This document shows, piece after piece, positions 8,806 through 16,941 of a stretch of 37,938 nt of DNA; position 1 is the first letter of the stretch; each line of letters opens with the position of its first letter. Source of the stretch: Acidobacteriaceae bacterium. Lineage in GTDB: Bacteria; Acidobacteriota; Terriglobia; Terriglobales; Acidobacteriaceae. The notes under the pieces were generated by a model. That model did no database searches, had not been told where the DNA came from, and saw only the letters and a list, made by a program, of their open reading frames with translations. The position numbers were made by a program, and so were the translations under genes. The stretch lies in contig PLBY01000069.1 of assembly GCA_003134655.1 (NCBI GenBank), positions 2,607 through 40,544 of the forward strand. The letters run 5' to 3'.

Positions 8806-9354
8806 ATGACGAAAACAAAGAAACACAATTCAGCTAAATCAACGAAATCTACAGGTATCAAGTCCAACACCAAAAACAGCGAGCGACAAAAACAGGGCAA
8901 GCCTCCGGCGAAAAGCTTTCCGCCCGATTTTGTAGGCGTCTATTGCTTCGACTCCGACAGCGGAGCAGGAAGTTTTAACTGGTCCGGAGATGCGGCTGGC
9001 TTAATCGAATATGAACTGCTTCCCTTCTTAGAGTACTGGTTCGAAGATGACGAACTGAAAGAGGCGGTATCAAAGTGCGAAGAATTGGCTAAGCGATGCA
9101 AGGGAGACAAGCTGTCGTTTGCTGAGGCAGTAGGCCAGCTGGAGGTTATACTGGAGCCTCGCATATTGTTCTCGTGGCATGGGACGTACTCCCAATTCTG
9201 CGCTGGCAAAGATAAGTTTGCGAGGGATGTCATAGAGAGTTTTTTTGAGAGTACTCGAGGTGAGGATGACGACACGATAGTGTCAGAAGAACTGCGAATT
9301 ACCCCTGATCTACAAGATGCTTTTGACGATTTTCTGCTTGCTTACGGGCACTAA
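8806..9354 (+). CDS. Hypothetical protein, basic N-tail and acidic core
   Basis: This is a 182-residue protein that I do not recognise. The first 35 residues are Lys/Ser/Thr-rich (KKHNSAKSTKSTGIKSNTKN) and probably disordered. The remainder is rich in Asp, Glu and aromatic residues (EYELLPFLEYWFEDDELKE) with alternating helices, and ends FDDFLLAYGH. It has no signal peptide or membrane segment. The opposite charge of tail and body could suit nucleic-acid contact or self-inhibition, but that is speculation. No clear ribosome-binding site precedes ATG 8806. The AT-richer composition and isolation fit accessory DNA. Confidence 0.6.
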   Translation: MTKTKKHNSAKSTKSTGIKSNTKNSERQKQGKPPAKSFPPDFVGVYCFDSDSGAGSFNWSGDAAGLIEYELLPFLEYWFEDDELKEAVSKCEELAKRCKGDKLSFAEAVGQLEVILEPRILFSWHGTYSQFCAGKDKFARDVIESFFESTRGEDDDTIVSEELRITPDLQDAFDDFLLAYGH

Positions 9355-9885
9355 GTAGTTGCGTTCTTGCCCAGCATTTCGAGCTGTATTTTGATCGTCC
9401 GATCGTCCCACCACTCTTGGTAGTCCGACCGATACCTGAGCGGGTTCTTGGTAGGCACCTTCCGCACACTAACGAGGGCAGGCGCCGACAAACGCGCTTC
9501 ATCTCGGCAACGTCTACGATTGATCGGCTCACTACCAGTGTCCCTCATCGCAGTTTAGAAGTTCTCATCAATGCGCGTAATTCATAGTGAGGCTTTATGC
9601 GCCAGGGTTGCTGCTGACGGTTTGTTTGACAGGCGCTCCAGCCCAAGGACGGAGTCGCTCGTTGGCCGCTTCAATACTGACGAGTGCGACTGGGCAGTGC
9701 TACGTTAATGCTCGGGATTTCTCCACACGTTGCGAGCTTCGTGCGGAAAGCTAGCGACCATCCACTTACGGTCTGTTGACCTGAAGTATTCGCTTCGGCG
9801 ATACTCCGTAAACACTTAATAAAGAAGGCTAATCCAGCTTTTGCGGCGGATGATCTGGACGCCTGCACGTCACAGGAGTCGAAGA
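9355..9885. other. 531-base stretch without a convincing gene
   Basis: I see no gene I would defend here. On the minus strand at 9351-9548 a 65-codon frame ends in NPLRYRSDYQEWWDDRTIKI…, which faintly recalls the C-terminal end of bacterial sugar transferases and could be a gene remnant. It has no supporting start signal. No strong hairpin or promoter pair was found by eye. The ribosome-binding site of the ParB-like gene (AGGAG 9874-9878) lies at its right end. Confidence 0.4.
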
Positions 9886-10983
9886 ATGACAACACTTCGG
9901 GAGTCAGTGGTTCCAGTCGAGTCTCTGTATTTGGACCCAAACAATCCGCGGTTTGCTGATCTCCAAGACAGGCTCCAACCGATTGCTCCGGACCGTATTA
10001 CTGAACAAGGCGTTCAACAAAAGGCGCTCGCCAGAATCTTGGATGATCGTTTTGAGGTTTCACAGTTGAAGGATTCCATTCGGAGCATCGGATTCCTTAC
10101 TGTCGACCGGTTGGTAGTAACGCCTTTAGGCGGGGATAAATATGTGGTCATCGAGGGTAATCGGCGGCTAGGCGCGATCCAGTCGCTCTTGGAAGATCAC
10201 AGAAATGGCGAAGCCGACCTTACAGAGGCAGTGCAAGCTTCACTGCGCAAGATCCCTGTGTTGGTCATAGATGAACCGGAGCTGGCGAAGCGGGAGCATT
10301 TCGCTCGAGTCCTTCAAGGGGTCAGACATGTCGCCGGCATCCGCCCTTGGGGGCCCTATCAGCAAGCGCAGGTCGTTGCGTTAATGCTAGACGATGGCAA
10401 GGATCAGGCTGAGATTTGTGAAGTTCTCGGTCTTCCGAAGCGGCGGATCAACATACTGCGACGCTGTTTCCGTGCGCTAGAGCAGATGCGGAAGGACGAT
10501 GATTACGGAGACAAAGCCAAGCCTGCTCAGTTCAGTGCATTTGACGAGACGTTTAAGCTTCCGAAGTTGAGAGACGACTGGCTGGGATGGGACGATGAAA
10601 ATGGACGCTTTGTTAACGAGCATGAACGAAAACTCCTATACTCATGGCTCGTTGGCGCTGAAGATGAGGACGGGAACAAGTATCCTCCGAAGATTAACGA
10701 CCCAAAAGAAATCCGGAAACTCCCGCAGTTGATGAACGATGCAGTGCGGTTCAAGCAATTCTGCGAAAACCCAGCGCTCGGTTTGGACGAAGCGATGCAG
10801 GGAGTGGTCGGACCGAAACCTGCCATCCCGTGGCGTGAGTATGTTCAAAACCTGTTAAGCATCCTGAACCAGGTGCCTGCCGTGGACCTAGAGAGCGCCA
10901 ATGACGCGGATGAGGCACTCCTTAAGCACGTGAGAGAAGTTTGTGACCGGCACCTCAGGATTCTGGCGAATTCTCGAACGTGA
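9886..10983 (+). CDS. ParB/Srx-like nuclease-domain protein
   Basis: The protein has 365 residues. The N-terminal part has the layout of the ParB N-terminal (ParB/Srx) fold: VPVESLYLDPNNPR at the start, a segment resembling the usual Q-x-x-L-x-x-S-I (SQLKDSIRSIGFL), and the signature VIEGNRRLGA with E90, N92, R93 and R94. This fold binds CTP or acts as a nuclease/nucleotidase in different families. A helical middle (QAEICEVLGLPKRRINILRR) looks like a helix-turn-helix. The C-terminal 150 residues are unknown. ATG 9886 is preferred because AGGAG lies seven bases upstream and the fold begins there. The stop overlaps the GTG start of the Mrr-like nuclease gene. No ParA is present, so plasmid partition is unlikely; a defence or DNA-modification role is more plausible. 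Confidence 0.85.
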   Translation: MTTLRESVVPVESLYLDPNNPRFADLQDRLQPIAPDRITEQGVQQKALARILDDRFEVSQLKDSIRSIGFLTVDRLVVTPLGGDKYVVIEGNRRLGAIQSLLEDHRNGEADLTEAVQASLRKIPVLVIDEPELAKREHFARVLQGVRHVAGIRPWGPYQQAQVVALMLDDGKDQAEICEVLGLPKRRINILRRCFRALEQMRKDDDYGDKAKPAQFSAFDETFKLPKLRDDWLGWDDENGRFVNEHERKLLYSWLVGAEDEDGNKYPPKINDPKEIRKLPQLMNDAVRFKQFCENPALGLDEAMQGVVGPKPAIPWREYVQNLLSILNQVPAVDLESANDADEALLKHVREVCDRHLRILANSRT

Positions 10984-11903
10984 TTACACTGTCGCCCAGC
11001 GAACTAGCCGACCGTCTCGTAGCCGGATTTGATAGGCACGCAGAGCTCCGTCTAGACCGCGCCCTCATCAAACTCCTACGTAGCCTCGGATTGGAGCGGT
11101 TTAGATCCGAAGAGATTGCGTGGAAGGTCGAGGATGTTGTGGCTAGGCTTCTCCAGGAACGTCAACCGGAGGAACTCCCTTTTCGTCTCCGCGATGGAGG
11201 GAAACGTCTCGTTGGCAAGGCCCGCATCGGTGTCCGCGACAACGCTGATACAGCTTTTGCTAGAAACGCCGAGGCACTCTCTAGCCAACTCCTGAACACT
11301 CTCTTAGATCTGACACCGGATGACTTCGAGGTGGTTTCGGCGGCGAGCATGGTGTTGTCCGGTGCTCAAGAGATGAAAGCCCTGTGCACAGGCGACGAGG
11401 GCGGTATAGATTTTTATGGGCGCCTCCCGATACGGCCGCCGTCCGCCATAATACCGAAGGGTCTAATACATACCACCCTACTTCCTAAAGAGCTGTTGGT
11501 TTTGGGCCAAGCAAAGCTCTACCAACGCCACGTGCGTGTGGGACGACCGGATATCCAGCAGTTTAAGGGACAGCTTCGAGACTGCATGGAAAAATATGAG
11601 GGAAATCAGCGCCCGCCCTCTCACCGCGTGCCAGAGTCGTACTATAACCGTGACGAACCTTTCCTAGGCGTTTTTGTGACGACAGCTTCATTTGCAGAAA
11701 CGGCAACCGCATGCGTTGAGGCAAGCGGCATCGTGCTGATCCCGGGCGTCAAGCTCTCTCAGTTTCTAGCTTTCCATCATGTGGGCATCGTGCAAGACGA
11801 AAACGGGTTTCGCTTTGATCAGAACGACTTCGCCCTCTGGCTTGCTACTCAGCGTCGTGATTTGACCGAAACTAGTTCTTCGGTTTCAGCAGATGGAGAC
11901 TGA
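10980..11903 (+). CDS. Mrr-like PD-(D/E)XK endonuclease
   Basis: This is a 307-residue protein whose C-terminal half has a restriction-endonuclease-like core: LTPDDFEVV as the leading helix, GDEGGIDFYGRL with D144, and LGQAKLYQ giving Q177-x-K179, followed by DIQQFKGQL. The D…QxK pattern is typical of the Mrr family, which cuts DNA, often modified DNA. The N-terminal 120 residues are an unrecognised helical domain likely used for target or partner binding. Translation starts at GTG 10980, overlapping the ParB-like gene's TGA (GTGA), so the two are translationally coupled and probably act together. No methyltransferase is adjacent, which favours a modification-dependent or partner-controlled nuclease. 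Confidence 0.85.
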   Translation: MITLSPSELADRLVAGFDRHAELRLDRALIKLLRSLGLERFRSEEIAWKVEDVVARLLQERQPEELPFRLRDGGKRLVGKARIGVRDNADTAFARNAEALSSQLLNTLLDLTPDDFEVVSAASMVLSGAQEMKALCTGDEGGIDFYGRLPIRPPSAIIPKGLIHTTLLPKELLVLGQAKLYQRHVRVGRPDIQQFKGQLRDCMEKYEGNQRPPSHRVPESYYNRDEPFLGVFVTTASFAETATACVEASGIVLIPGVKLSQFLAFHHVGIVQDENGFRFDQNDFALWLATQRRDLTETSSSVSADGD

Positions 11904-11990
11904 TCCAGAGAGTCCCTCACGGTGCGGTGTCCCTGTCGACACGCTGCGGCGACCCTATGTGTCACACCTTTCGTTTACTATTTCCTGAGT

Positions 11991-12794
11991 ATGCTTGTTA
12001 ATCCTCAGCCTGCTCCCGATGCGCGCTCCCTCGAGCTTGTGAAGCCGCTTGCGTTTTTCGATTTGGAGACTACTGGCACAACCGTAGGGTTAGATCGCAT
12101 TGTGGAGATCGGTGTACTTAAGGTGACATCCCACGGTGAGGAGTTGGAGCTTCAGACACGCGTCAATCCCGAGATCCGAATTCCAAGAGAAGCAACCGCA
12201 GTCCATGGGATCAGTGACAAGGATGTCGAAGATAAACCCATTTTTGGCCAGGTCGCGCCGCAGGTTGCCCGTTTCGTCGAGGGTAGTGATTTCGCCGGCT
12301 ATAACGTATTGCATTTTGATCTGCCAATCCTTGAGGCTGAGTTCCGGCGTGTTGGCGTACCTTTCGACATGAAAGGTCGAGAGGTCATCGACATGATGGC
12401 CATCTACTTTCAGAAAGAGCCTCGAGATTTGAAAGCCGCACTCCGCTTTTACTGTGGAACCGAGCATGCCAATGCACATTCAGCTTTCGCAGACGCACGC
12501 GCTTGCCGGGATGTATTGCAGGGCCAAATCAGGATGTACGCAGATCTTCCGAATACCCCAGCGGAACTCAGCGCTGTTCTAATGGAGCGAACGAGAAAGA
12601 AAACGCTTGATTCCGGTGGTTGGTTCGAAACCAGGCATGGCCAGCCGGCGTTTGCTCGTGGAAAACATCAGGGGATGTTGATTCAGGAAGTAGCCCAGGC
12701 GGCACCGGACTACCTGCAATGGATGCTGACGATAGACTTGCCCCAGGACACCATAAAGGTGATTAGGAGTGTCATACCGAACTTTGGGAGGTAG
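11991..12794 (+). CDS. DnaQ-like 3'-5' exonuclease (DEDD family)
   Basis: This is a 267-residue protein with all exonuclease motifs: ExoI FFDLETTG (D24, E26), ExoII GYNVLHFDLPIL, and ExoIII HSAFADARA (H163, D168 of HxAxxD). It should remove nucleotides from 3' ends with two metal ions. The region after residue 185 carries an extra module (SGGWFETRHGQPAFARGKHQ…APDYLQWML), a short C-terminal domain often found attached to such exonucleases. ATG 11991 is chosen; an upstream in-frame GTG at 11922 would add an unconserved hydrophobic leader. The gene begins 87 bases after the Mrr-like gene on the same strand, so it may belong to the same nuclease cluster, or be a stand-alone repair exonuclease. 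Confidence 0.9.
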   Translation: MLVNPQPAPDARSLELVKPLAFFDLETTGTTVGLDRIVEIGVLKVTSHGEELELQTRVNPEIRIPREATAVHGISDKDVEDKPIFGQVAPQVARFVEGSDFAGYNVLHFDLPILEAEFRRVGVPFDMKGREVIDMMAIYFQKEPRDLKAALRFYCGTEHANAHSAFADARACRDVLQGQIRMYADLPNTPAELSAVLMERTRKKTLDSGGWFETRHGQPAFARGKHQGMLIQEVAQAAPDYLQWMLTIDLPQDTIKVIRSVIPNFGR

Positions 12795-12911
12795 GACACC
12801 GGTAGAGCGGCAGCAGAAGTGGCGAAACAGGCTCTTAATCGTCAGGAACCTCTGAGACTGGCCTAGTTCCTGGAACGATACGCGACTCTCCAGTCAGTCG
12901 GTCAGCGGCCC

Positions 12912-12935
12912 CCCTGCTTAAGGCTCTAAGCAGGG
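12912..12935. terminator. Hairpin between convergent genes
   Basis: A perfect nine-base-pair stem CCCTGCTTA / TAAGCAGGG with a six-base loop lies between the convergent exonuclease and DUF2325-like genes. It overlaps the last codons of the minus-strand gene. No T-run follows on either strand, so it would be a weak or Rho-assisted bidirectional terminator at best. Confidence 0.35.
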
Positions 12936-15556
12936 CGCAATTTACGCATACGAGCTGAGATCACAGCCTTTCGTATGGCGTTCTCGATGGACGACTTGCT
13001 GTCGCCTGCGCATCCAATCCATACCGGGCAATGACGACGGACATTGCGTCCAAGGTTGGTTCGGATCCGACGCATAACTACGACAGCATCTGAACGGTTA
13101 AGCAGGGGCCGCATCTGTTCGAACTGCTCGCCGTGATTACTCGACCAGTTGGTGTGGCGGAAGTTGAGGTCTATTGATCCCAGGCCGGACTCGAAGGCTG
13201 TTCTTAGGGATTCATCGTATCTTGCCTGCTTTTCATCGCCCCCAACTACGGTGACACACACCGGTATATCCGCCGGGACATGCGCCGTGCTTTCTCGTTC
13301 TGTCGCCAGAACCGCCTCGAGGCGGCTTTCCATGTCTCCCAATTCTTCGTCGGGCAGACCGTAGGAACGGATACACTCCAAAATGTTCTCTGCTTCAGCG
13401 GCGGCACCCGGTTCTGCGGAAGCGATGCGTGTATAGAATTCCTTTCTCAGTGCAAGGGCCGCTTCTCGAAACTCCCCCAGAGTTTCCCGCACCGCCGCCG
13501 CGGCCCAGGTCGCATCCGAGGCGCTCCAAGCGGGATCGAAATTGTCGGAGTCGCTCAAAAGGTCCACGAATTCTTGCGAGCAGGTTCCATTCCTCGCAAA
13601 AATCTCCATTTCATCCAGCGCCCTTTCCGCGACCTGTATCTTTTGTCCACGAATCGCGTGGACTAAGACTTTCTTCAAATCGCGGAACCGCTGTTTCGCC
13701 GGGCGCGTATCGTTACAGGCCCATTGCAGCAGGGCTTCGAGGACAGGCTCCGAGTCGGAGGCCACGTCGGACTCTACGAGCGAGTCGAGGACGGCTTTCC
13801 CTATTTTCAGTTTTTGGACCGCCATTTCGGCTGCGGCCCGAGCCGCATCTGCGCTGGTTAATAGGAGCGCCTCCAAGAAGCGCTTTAGCAGATGGGCGGG
13901 AGGCACAAACCCAGACTCCGTGGCTTTTGTGAAGAGGTCTTCACTCCGCGACACGTGCCCCGGGCTCAGCGTTTCCGCCAACGATAGCGCGAGATAGAAT
14001 TGGGACAGGCTTAGCAGCCCTCTGGAGTCGTAAGCGTTCCCTCGCATCAGCATGTAGCTGACGGATGGTTCAAGCAGGTCCGCAGCCTTGATCGGCTCCC
14101 TCTGGTTAGCGACAAGCAGTACGCCCAGACAGTACTGTGCGTGACCACGATGTCCAGTTTCCTCTAGGGCATGCTCCAGTTGCGGACGGATCTGCTCTAA
14201 CTTGGCGATAAAAGAATTGAGGTCTTTTTCGGGGATGACAATGTCCATCAAACCGCGAAAGCCTGCGTTCATGATGGCAATGTCGGTTACCATCGCCGAT
14301 CTTTCCGGCGCGGCTGGATCTCGAAGCAACTCGTCCAAGATCTTCCGCGCGGCGCCGAACTGACCCTTGAGGCGGAGGCAATGGGCTGATCTTCTTTGCA
14401 GGTCATAGACGCTACTATTCAATTCCTCCAGCTCTTCCTCGGAGAAGCACTCGAGGGATTGCTTCAACAAATCGAACAGCGCGTAGCCCCCATCAATCTC
14501 CTGGGCCCTTAAGAAGCGAGTTCCCACTCTCAGCACGATGTCGAACAGCCCAGCGTAAACAACCATGGGAGGAACGAGGAAGGCTGCCGCGGCCGAGGGC
14601 CTACCTTCGTGGCACAAAGCCTCGAATACGAACTGGACAGCTTTACGGGAGCGGGGCCTCAGTTCTCCACCAAAGGCTCTGATGTCTTCTTCCGAATCAT
14701 AGAGACTTGCAATACGCGCGTGGTCTGCCTTGCGGGCGCACGCAACGACGGCTCCGCACAGATACCACCGGCGGCGGTTCTCATTTTCGGCCCGGCCATG
14801 GGGAGCCAAGGCGCGGCCGAAAATGACGTCCGCAAATCCCTTGTGAAAAAGTGTCTTGTGCCGGGAGCTGTTCAGTTCCACAACTTCATCGATCAGGTCG
14901 TCAACTCTCTCTTGGGGTAGAGCTCCCTCTGCCCCCGCCGCGGAGGCCACGGTCGTCAGGATGAGCAAGTCATCCAAAGTCGTCAAATCTTCCGTCCCGG
15001 GCTCCACTAGTTCTCGCGCAGTGGCGCCCCTGGTGGCGAATGATTCCAAAGAGGGAGTTCCTAATCCGACGGAATCAGCCAGAGGACGCCAAGCCTTGAT
15101 GTTCTGTATGAGCAAAATGCCGAAATAGACGTCCGTCGAGCTCTTTTCGTGCGACCCGCACAACTTTTTAGCGGCCGTCCGAATAAGGTCGGGCTGTAAG
15201 CTTTCGAGATCGAACTCGGCCGCGATAAAGCAGTTTTGGTGTGGGATCCTTAACATGTCTAGGAACTCATTGATCATGGTGCCTTCATGATCCACCAGGT
15301 AAGTCTTTACGACTTCTAGTGCTACGCTTTCTGGAAAGTCGGGTAGCGACGCAGTCCACTTTGCCAATTGATCGGTGTTAGAGTTCTTTACTGTCTTTTC
15401 GCGCAAGTGGTAATGCTTGGCGAGCGCTGCTACGGCGAACGACGGTTTCTCTTCATCTCGTTTGCGACCCGTCCAGTATGCCCTTGCCGCTTTTTGCTTC
15501 TGCGCGACCGTCATGTGCTTCCAGATCTGGTTGGCAGTGAGACTTGAGTCACGCAT
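12926..15556 (-). CDS. Large helical-repeat protein with C-terminal DUF2325-like domain
   Basis: This is an 876-residue protein. The first 130 residues form an N-terminal unit (LTANQIWKHMTVAQKQKAARAYW…, FLDMLRIPHQNC) that I recall from uncharacterised large proteins of soil bacteria. Residues about 200-750 are almost entirely helical with TPR-like pairs (HCLRLKGQFGAARKILDELL, SQFYLALSLAETL). Residues 764-876 have a Rossmann-like DUF2325 pattern: VCVTVVGGDEKQARYDESLR, then NRSDAVVVMRRI…VRRHC, then GDSKSSIENAIRKAV. The role is unknown; helical scaffolds with such a terminal domain suggest a sensor or regulatory protein. The start is ATG 15556 with GGAGG about 12 bases upstream. It converges on the exonuclease gene, so it forms its own transcription unit. 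Confidence 0.8.
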   Translation of the reverse strand: MRDSSLTANQIWKHMTVAQKQKAARAYWTGRKRDEEKPSFAVAALAKHYHLREKTVKNSNTDQLAKWTASLPDFPESVALEVVKTYLVDHEGTMINEFLDMLRIPHQNCFIAAEFDLESLQPDLIRTAAKKLCGSHEKSSTDVYFGILLIQNIKAWRPLADSVGLGTPSLESFATRGATARELVEPGTEDLTTLDDLLILTTVASAAGAEGALPQERVDDLIDEVVELNSSRHKTLFHKGFADVIFGRALAPHGRAENENRRRWYLCGAVVACARKADHARIASLYDSEEDIRAFGGELRPRSRKAVQFVFEALCHEGRPSAAAAFLVPPMVVYAGLFDIVLRVGTRFLRAQEIDGGYALFDLLKQSLECFSEEELEELNSSVYDLQRRSAHCLRLKGQFGAARKILDELLRDPAAPERSAMVTDIAIMNAGFRGLMDIVIPEKDLNSFIAKLEQIRPQLEHALEETGHRGHAQYCLGVLLVANQREPIKAADLLEPSVSYMLMRGNAYDSRGLLSLSQFYLALSLAETLSPGHVSRSEDLFTKATESGFVPPAHLLKRFLEALLLTSADAARAAAEMAVQKLKIGKAVLDSLVESDVASDSEPVLEALLQWACNDTRPAKQRFRDLKKVLVHAIRGQKIQVAERALDEMEIFARNGTCSQEFVDLLSDSDNFDPAWSASDATWAAAAVRETLGEFREAALALRKEFYTRIASAEPGAAAEAENILECIRSYGLPDEELGDMESRLEAVLATERESTAHVPADIPVCVTVVGGDEKQARYDESLRTAFESGLGSIDLNFRHTNWSSNHGEQFEQMRPLLNRSDAVVVMRRIRTNLGRNVRRHCPVWIGCAGDSKSSIENAIRKAVISARMRKLRPA

Positions 15557-15843
15557 ATGAGATAGTCCCTCCCAGGGAGATCAGGCCCAGTACATCCCAA
15601 GATTGTTCCCCAAATACCCTGTAAATAGCACAGATGTCTCGGCAACCATCTCAAATCTTCACTGAAGGCTGAAGCACAGTCGATTTAGGTTATCGGGATG
15701 CTGTTGATGGTCGGACGAAATGCACGAGGCACGAAGTTAGCATTTCCTTCAGTACTCACAAGAACTCGAAGTACTTCACCTTGCCATATGATAGACCAAA
15801 TGTATCCGCCACGTGACAGCGTCGCGATACGCTGCACTGGGAC
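15557..15843. other. Non-coding gap before the helicase relic
   Basis: This stretch holds the leader of the minus-strand DUF2325-like gene (GGAGG within 15572-15580). Further minus-strand sequence (about 15700-15843, frame VPVQRIATLSRGGYIW…) may be a more eroded continuation of the helicase relic to its right. No intact gene is seen. Confidence 0.4.
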
Positions 15844-16282
15844 CTACAGTTGTGGAGAATTGCTAAATGCTCGTTCAAACACACACAGAGCTAGGTACTT
15901 GCCAAGCGATCCTGGCGAGTTCATCAGAGTTCCCTTAGTATCTATCACTAGACACACACTTGCGTTTTCGTCCGGTACGGCCGAGCCGTTGCCAAAAAGC
16001 TTTCCGCGAGGGAGGAGGATTCAGCAAGATCACAAGATCAATCTCTCCTATATCCAGACCAAGTTCCATTGCGCTTGTTGAGACCACCCCGCCCAACTTT
16101 CCATGTCGCAGTGCATGCTGGATTTCGTGGGCATCGTCGACCTCGTACCCAGCCCGAAACGGAAGTATTCTCCGACCTCCGTCAGCACGCGGGCTCCACT
16201 TCCCGACTTCTCGGCTAGAGACGTGATTGAGTGCAAACCCGTGGCTGTGACTCAACAGCAGTATACTTGTGCAGGGAAGAGG
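15844..16282 (-). pseudogene. Relic of a DEAD-box (YprA/Lhr-like) helicase
   Basis: Minus-strand frames contain an unmistakable superfamily 2 helicase C-terminal lobe. TSILLLSHSHGFAL (motif IV region) and ILPFRAGYEVDD are followed by GVVSTSAMELGLDIGEIDLV (motif V) and WQRLGRTGR (motif VI). After RKRKC the original frame stops near 15935, but a neighbouring frame continues with CLVIDTKGTLMNSPGSLGKY, the sequence expected next in YprA-type helicases, until a TAG at 15844-15846. The gene therefore carries a frameshift near 15950, an internal stop, and lacks its ATPase lobe. It is a fragment left by deletion or replacement next to the present defence island. Its family is used in DISARM (DrmA-like) and other systems, but the exact subfamily cannot be assigned. 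Confidence 0.75.
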
Positions 16283-16292
16283 TTATACCTAG

Positions 16293-16838
16293 TTGAATCC
16301 CGCTCACCTTCTAAAGGCCATCGCGTTTGCGGCAGAAAAGCATAGTGGCCAGCGCCGAAAGGATGTTGAAGCGTCCCCGTACATCAATCATCCCATCGCG
16401 GTCGCAGCCGTTCTCGCGACCGAAGGTGAAGTATTCGACGAGGTGATTCTTGTGGCTGCAGCTCTGCACGATACGGTCGAGGACACCAAGACCACCTTCG
16501 AAGAACTCGAGGAACACTTCGGGCTCGAAGTGACCGACCTGGTCCGCGAGTTGACCGATGACAAGTCGCTCGAAAAAATGGAGCGGAAGAGACTTCAGAT
16601 AGAGCATGCCGCGCAATCCTCCGTTCGCGCGAAACAGCTGAAGATTGCAGACAAGATTTGCAACATCCGCGACGTTACGGTCAGCCCTCCGGCAGATTGG
16701 TCGCTAGAGCGTCGTGGTGAGTATTTGAGATGGAGCGAAAAAGTTGTGGACGGGTGTCGAAACATAAACACCAAGCTCGACCAAGCATTCGACCAAGCGA
16801 TCCAACGGGCAAGGGAAACGTTAAGCCTCAATCCATAG
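16293..16838 (+). CDS. HD-domain hydrolase, small alarmone hydrolase (Mesh1-like)
   Basis: This is a 181-residue single HD domain of the SpoT/Mesh1 type, which hydrolyses (p)ppGpp or related nucleotides with Mn2+. Signature residues are H17 in AAEKHSGQRRK, H33 in [12 protein letters not shown]59-D60 in AALHDTVED, and the late KIADKICNIRD with its Asp. Length matches free-standing small alarmone hydrolases; there is no synthetase, TGS or ACT domain. The start is a TTG with a purine-rich GGGAAGAGG about 12 bases upstream. A second, frameshifted copy lies at 33443-34029, so the two bracket the helicase/methyltransferase island. It may reset alarmone levels after defence activation or degrade a defence-related nucleotide signal; this is inference. 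Confidence 0.88.
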   Translation: MNPAHLLKAIAFAAEKHSGQRRKDVEASPYINHPIAVAAVLATEGEVFDEVILVAAALHDTVEDTKTTFEELEEHFGLEVTDLVRELTDDKSLEKMERKRLQIEHAAQSSVRAKQLKIADKICNIRDVTVSPPADWSLERRGEYLRWSEKVVDGCRNINTKLDQAFDQAIQRARETLSLNP

Positions 16839-16941
16839 GGTTCAGTCGACGCCCCGGCTCGCTGTACAACATAGTCATTCATAGCGCTCCCAGATACGCT
16901 TTTCCATCTCCGACAGGCATCTGCAGGTCGCTCGAGGTAGT

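Noticed and set aside
9351..9548. Minus-strand 65-codon frame resembling the end of a sugar transferase
   Set aside because: Similarity is faint, no start signal, no partner domain; kept only as a possible remnant.
9886..10983. Plasmid or chromosome partition locus (ParB)
   Set aside because: There is no ParA gene and no parS-like repeats nearby, and the gene is coupled to a nuclease instead.
11922..11990. GTG extension of the DnaQ-like gene with a hydrophobic segment
   Set aside because: It could look like a membrane leader, but a DnaQ-type exonuclease is cytosolic and the conserved part begins after ATG 11991.
15698..16081. 127-codon plus-strand frame
   Set aside because: It overlaps the helicase relic, whose minus-strand translation shows real motifs V and VI.
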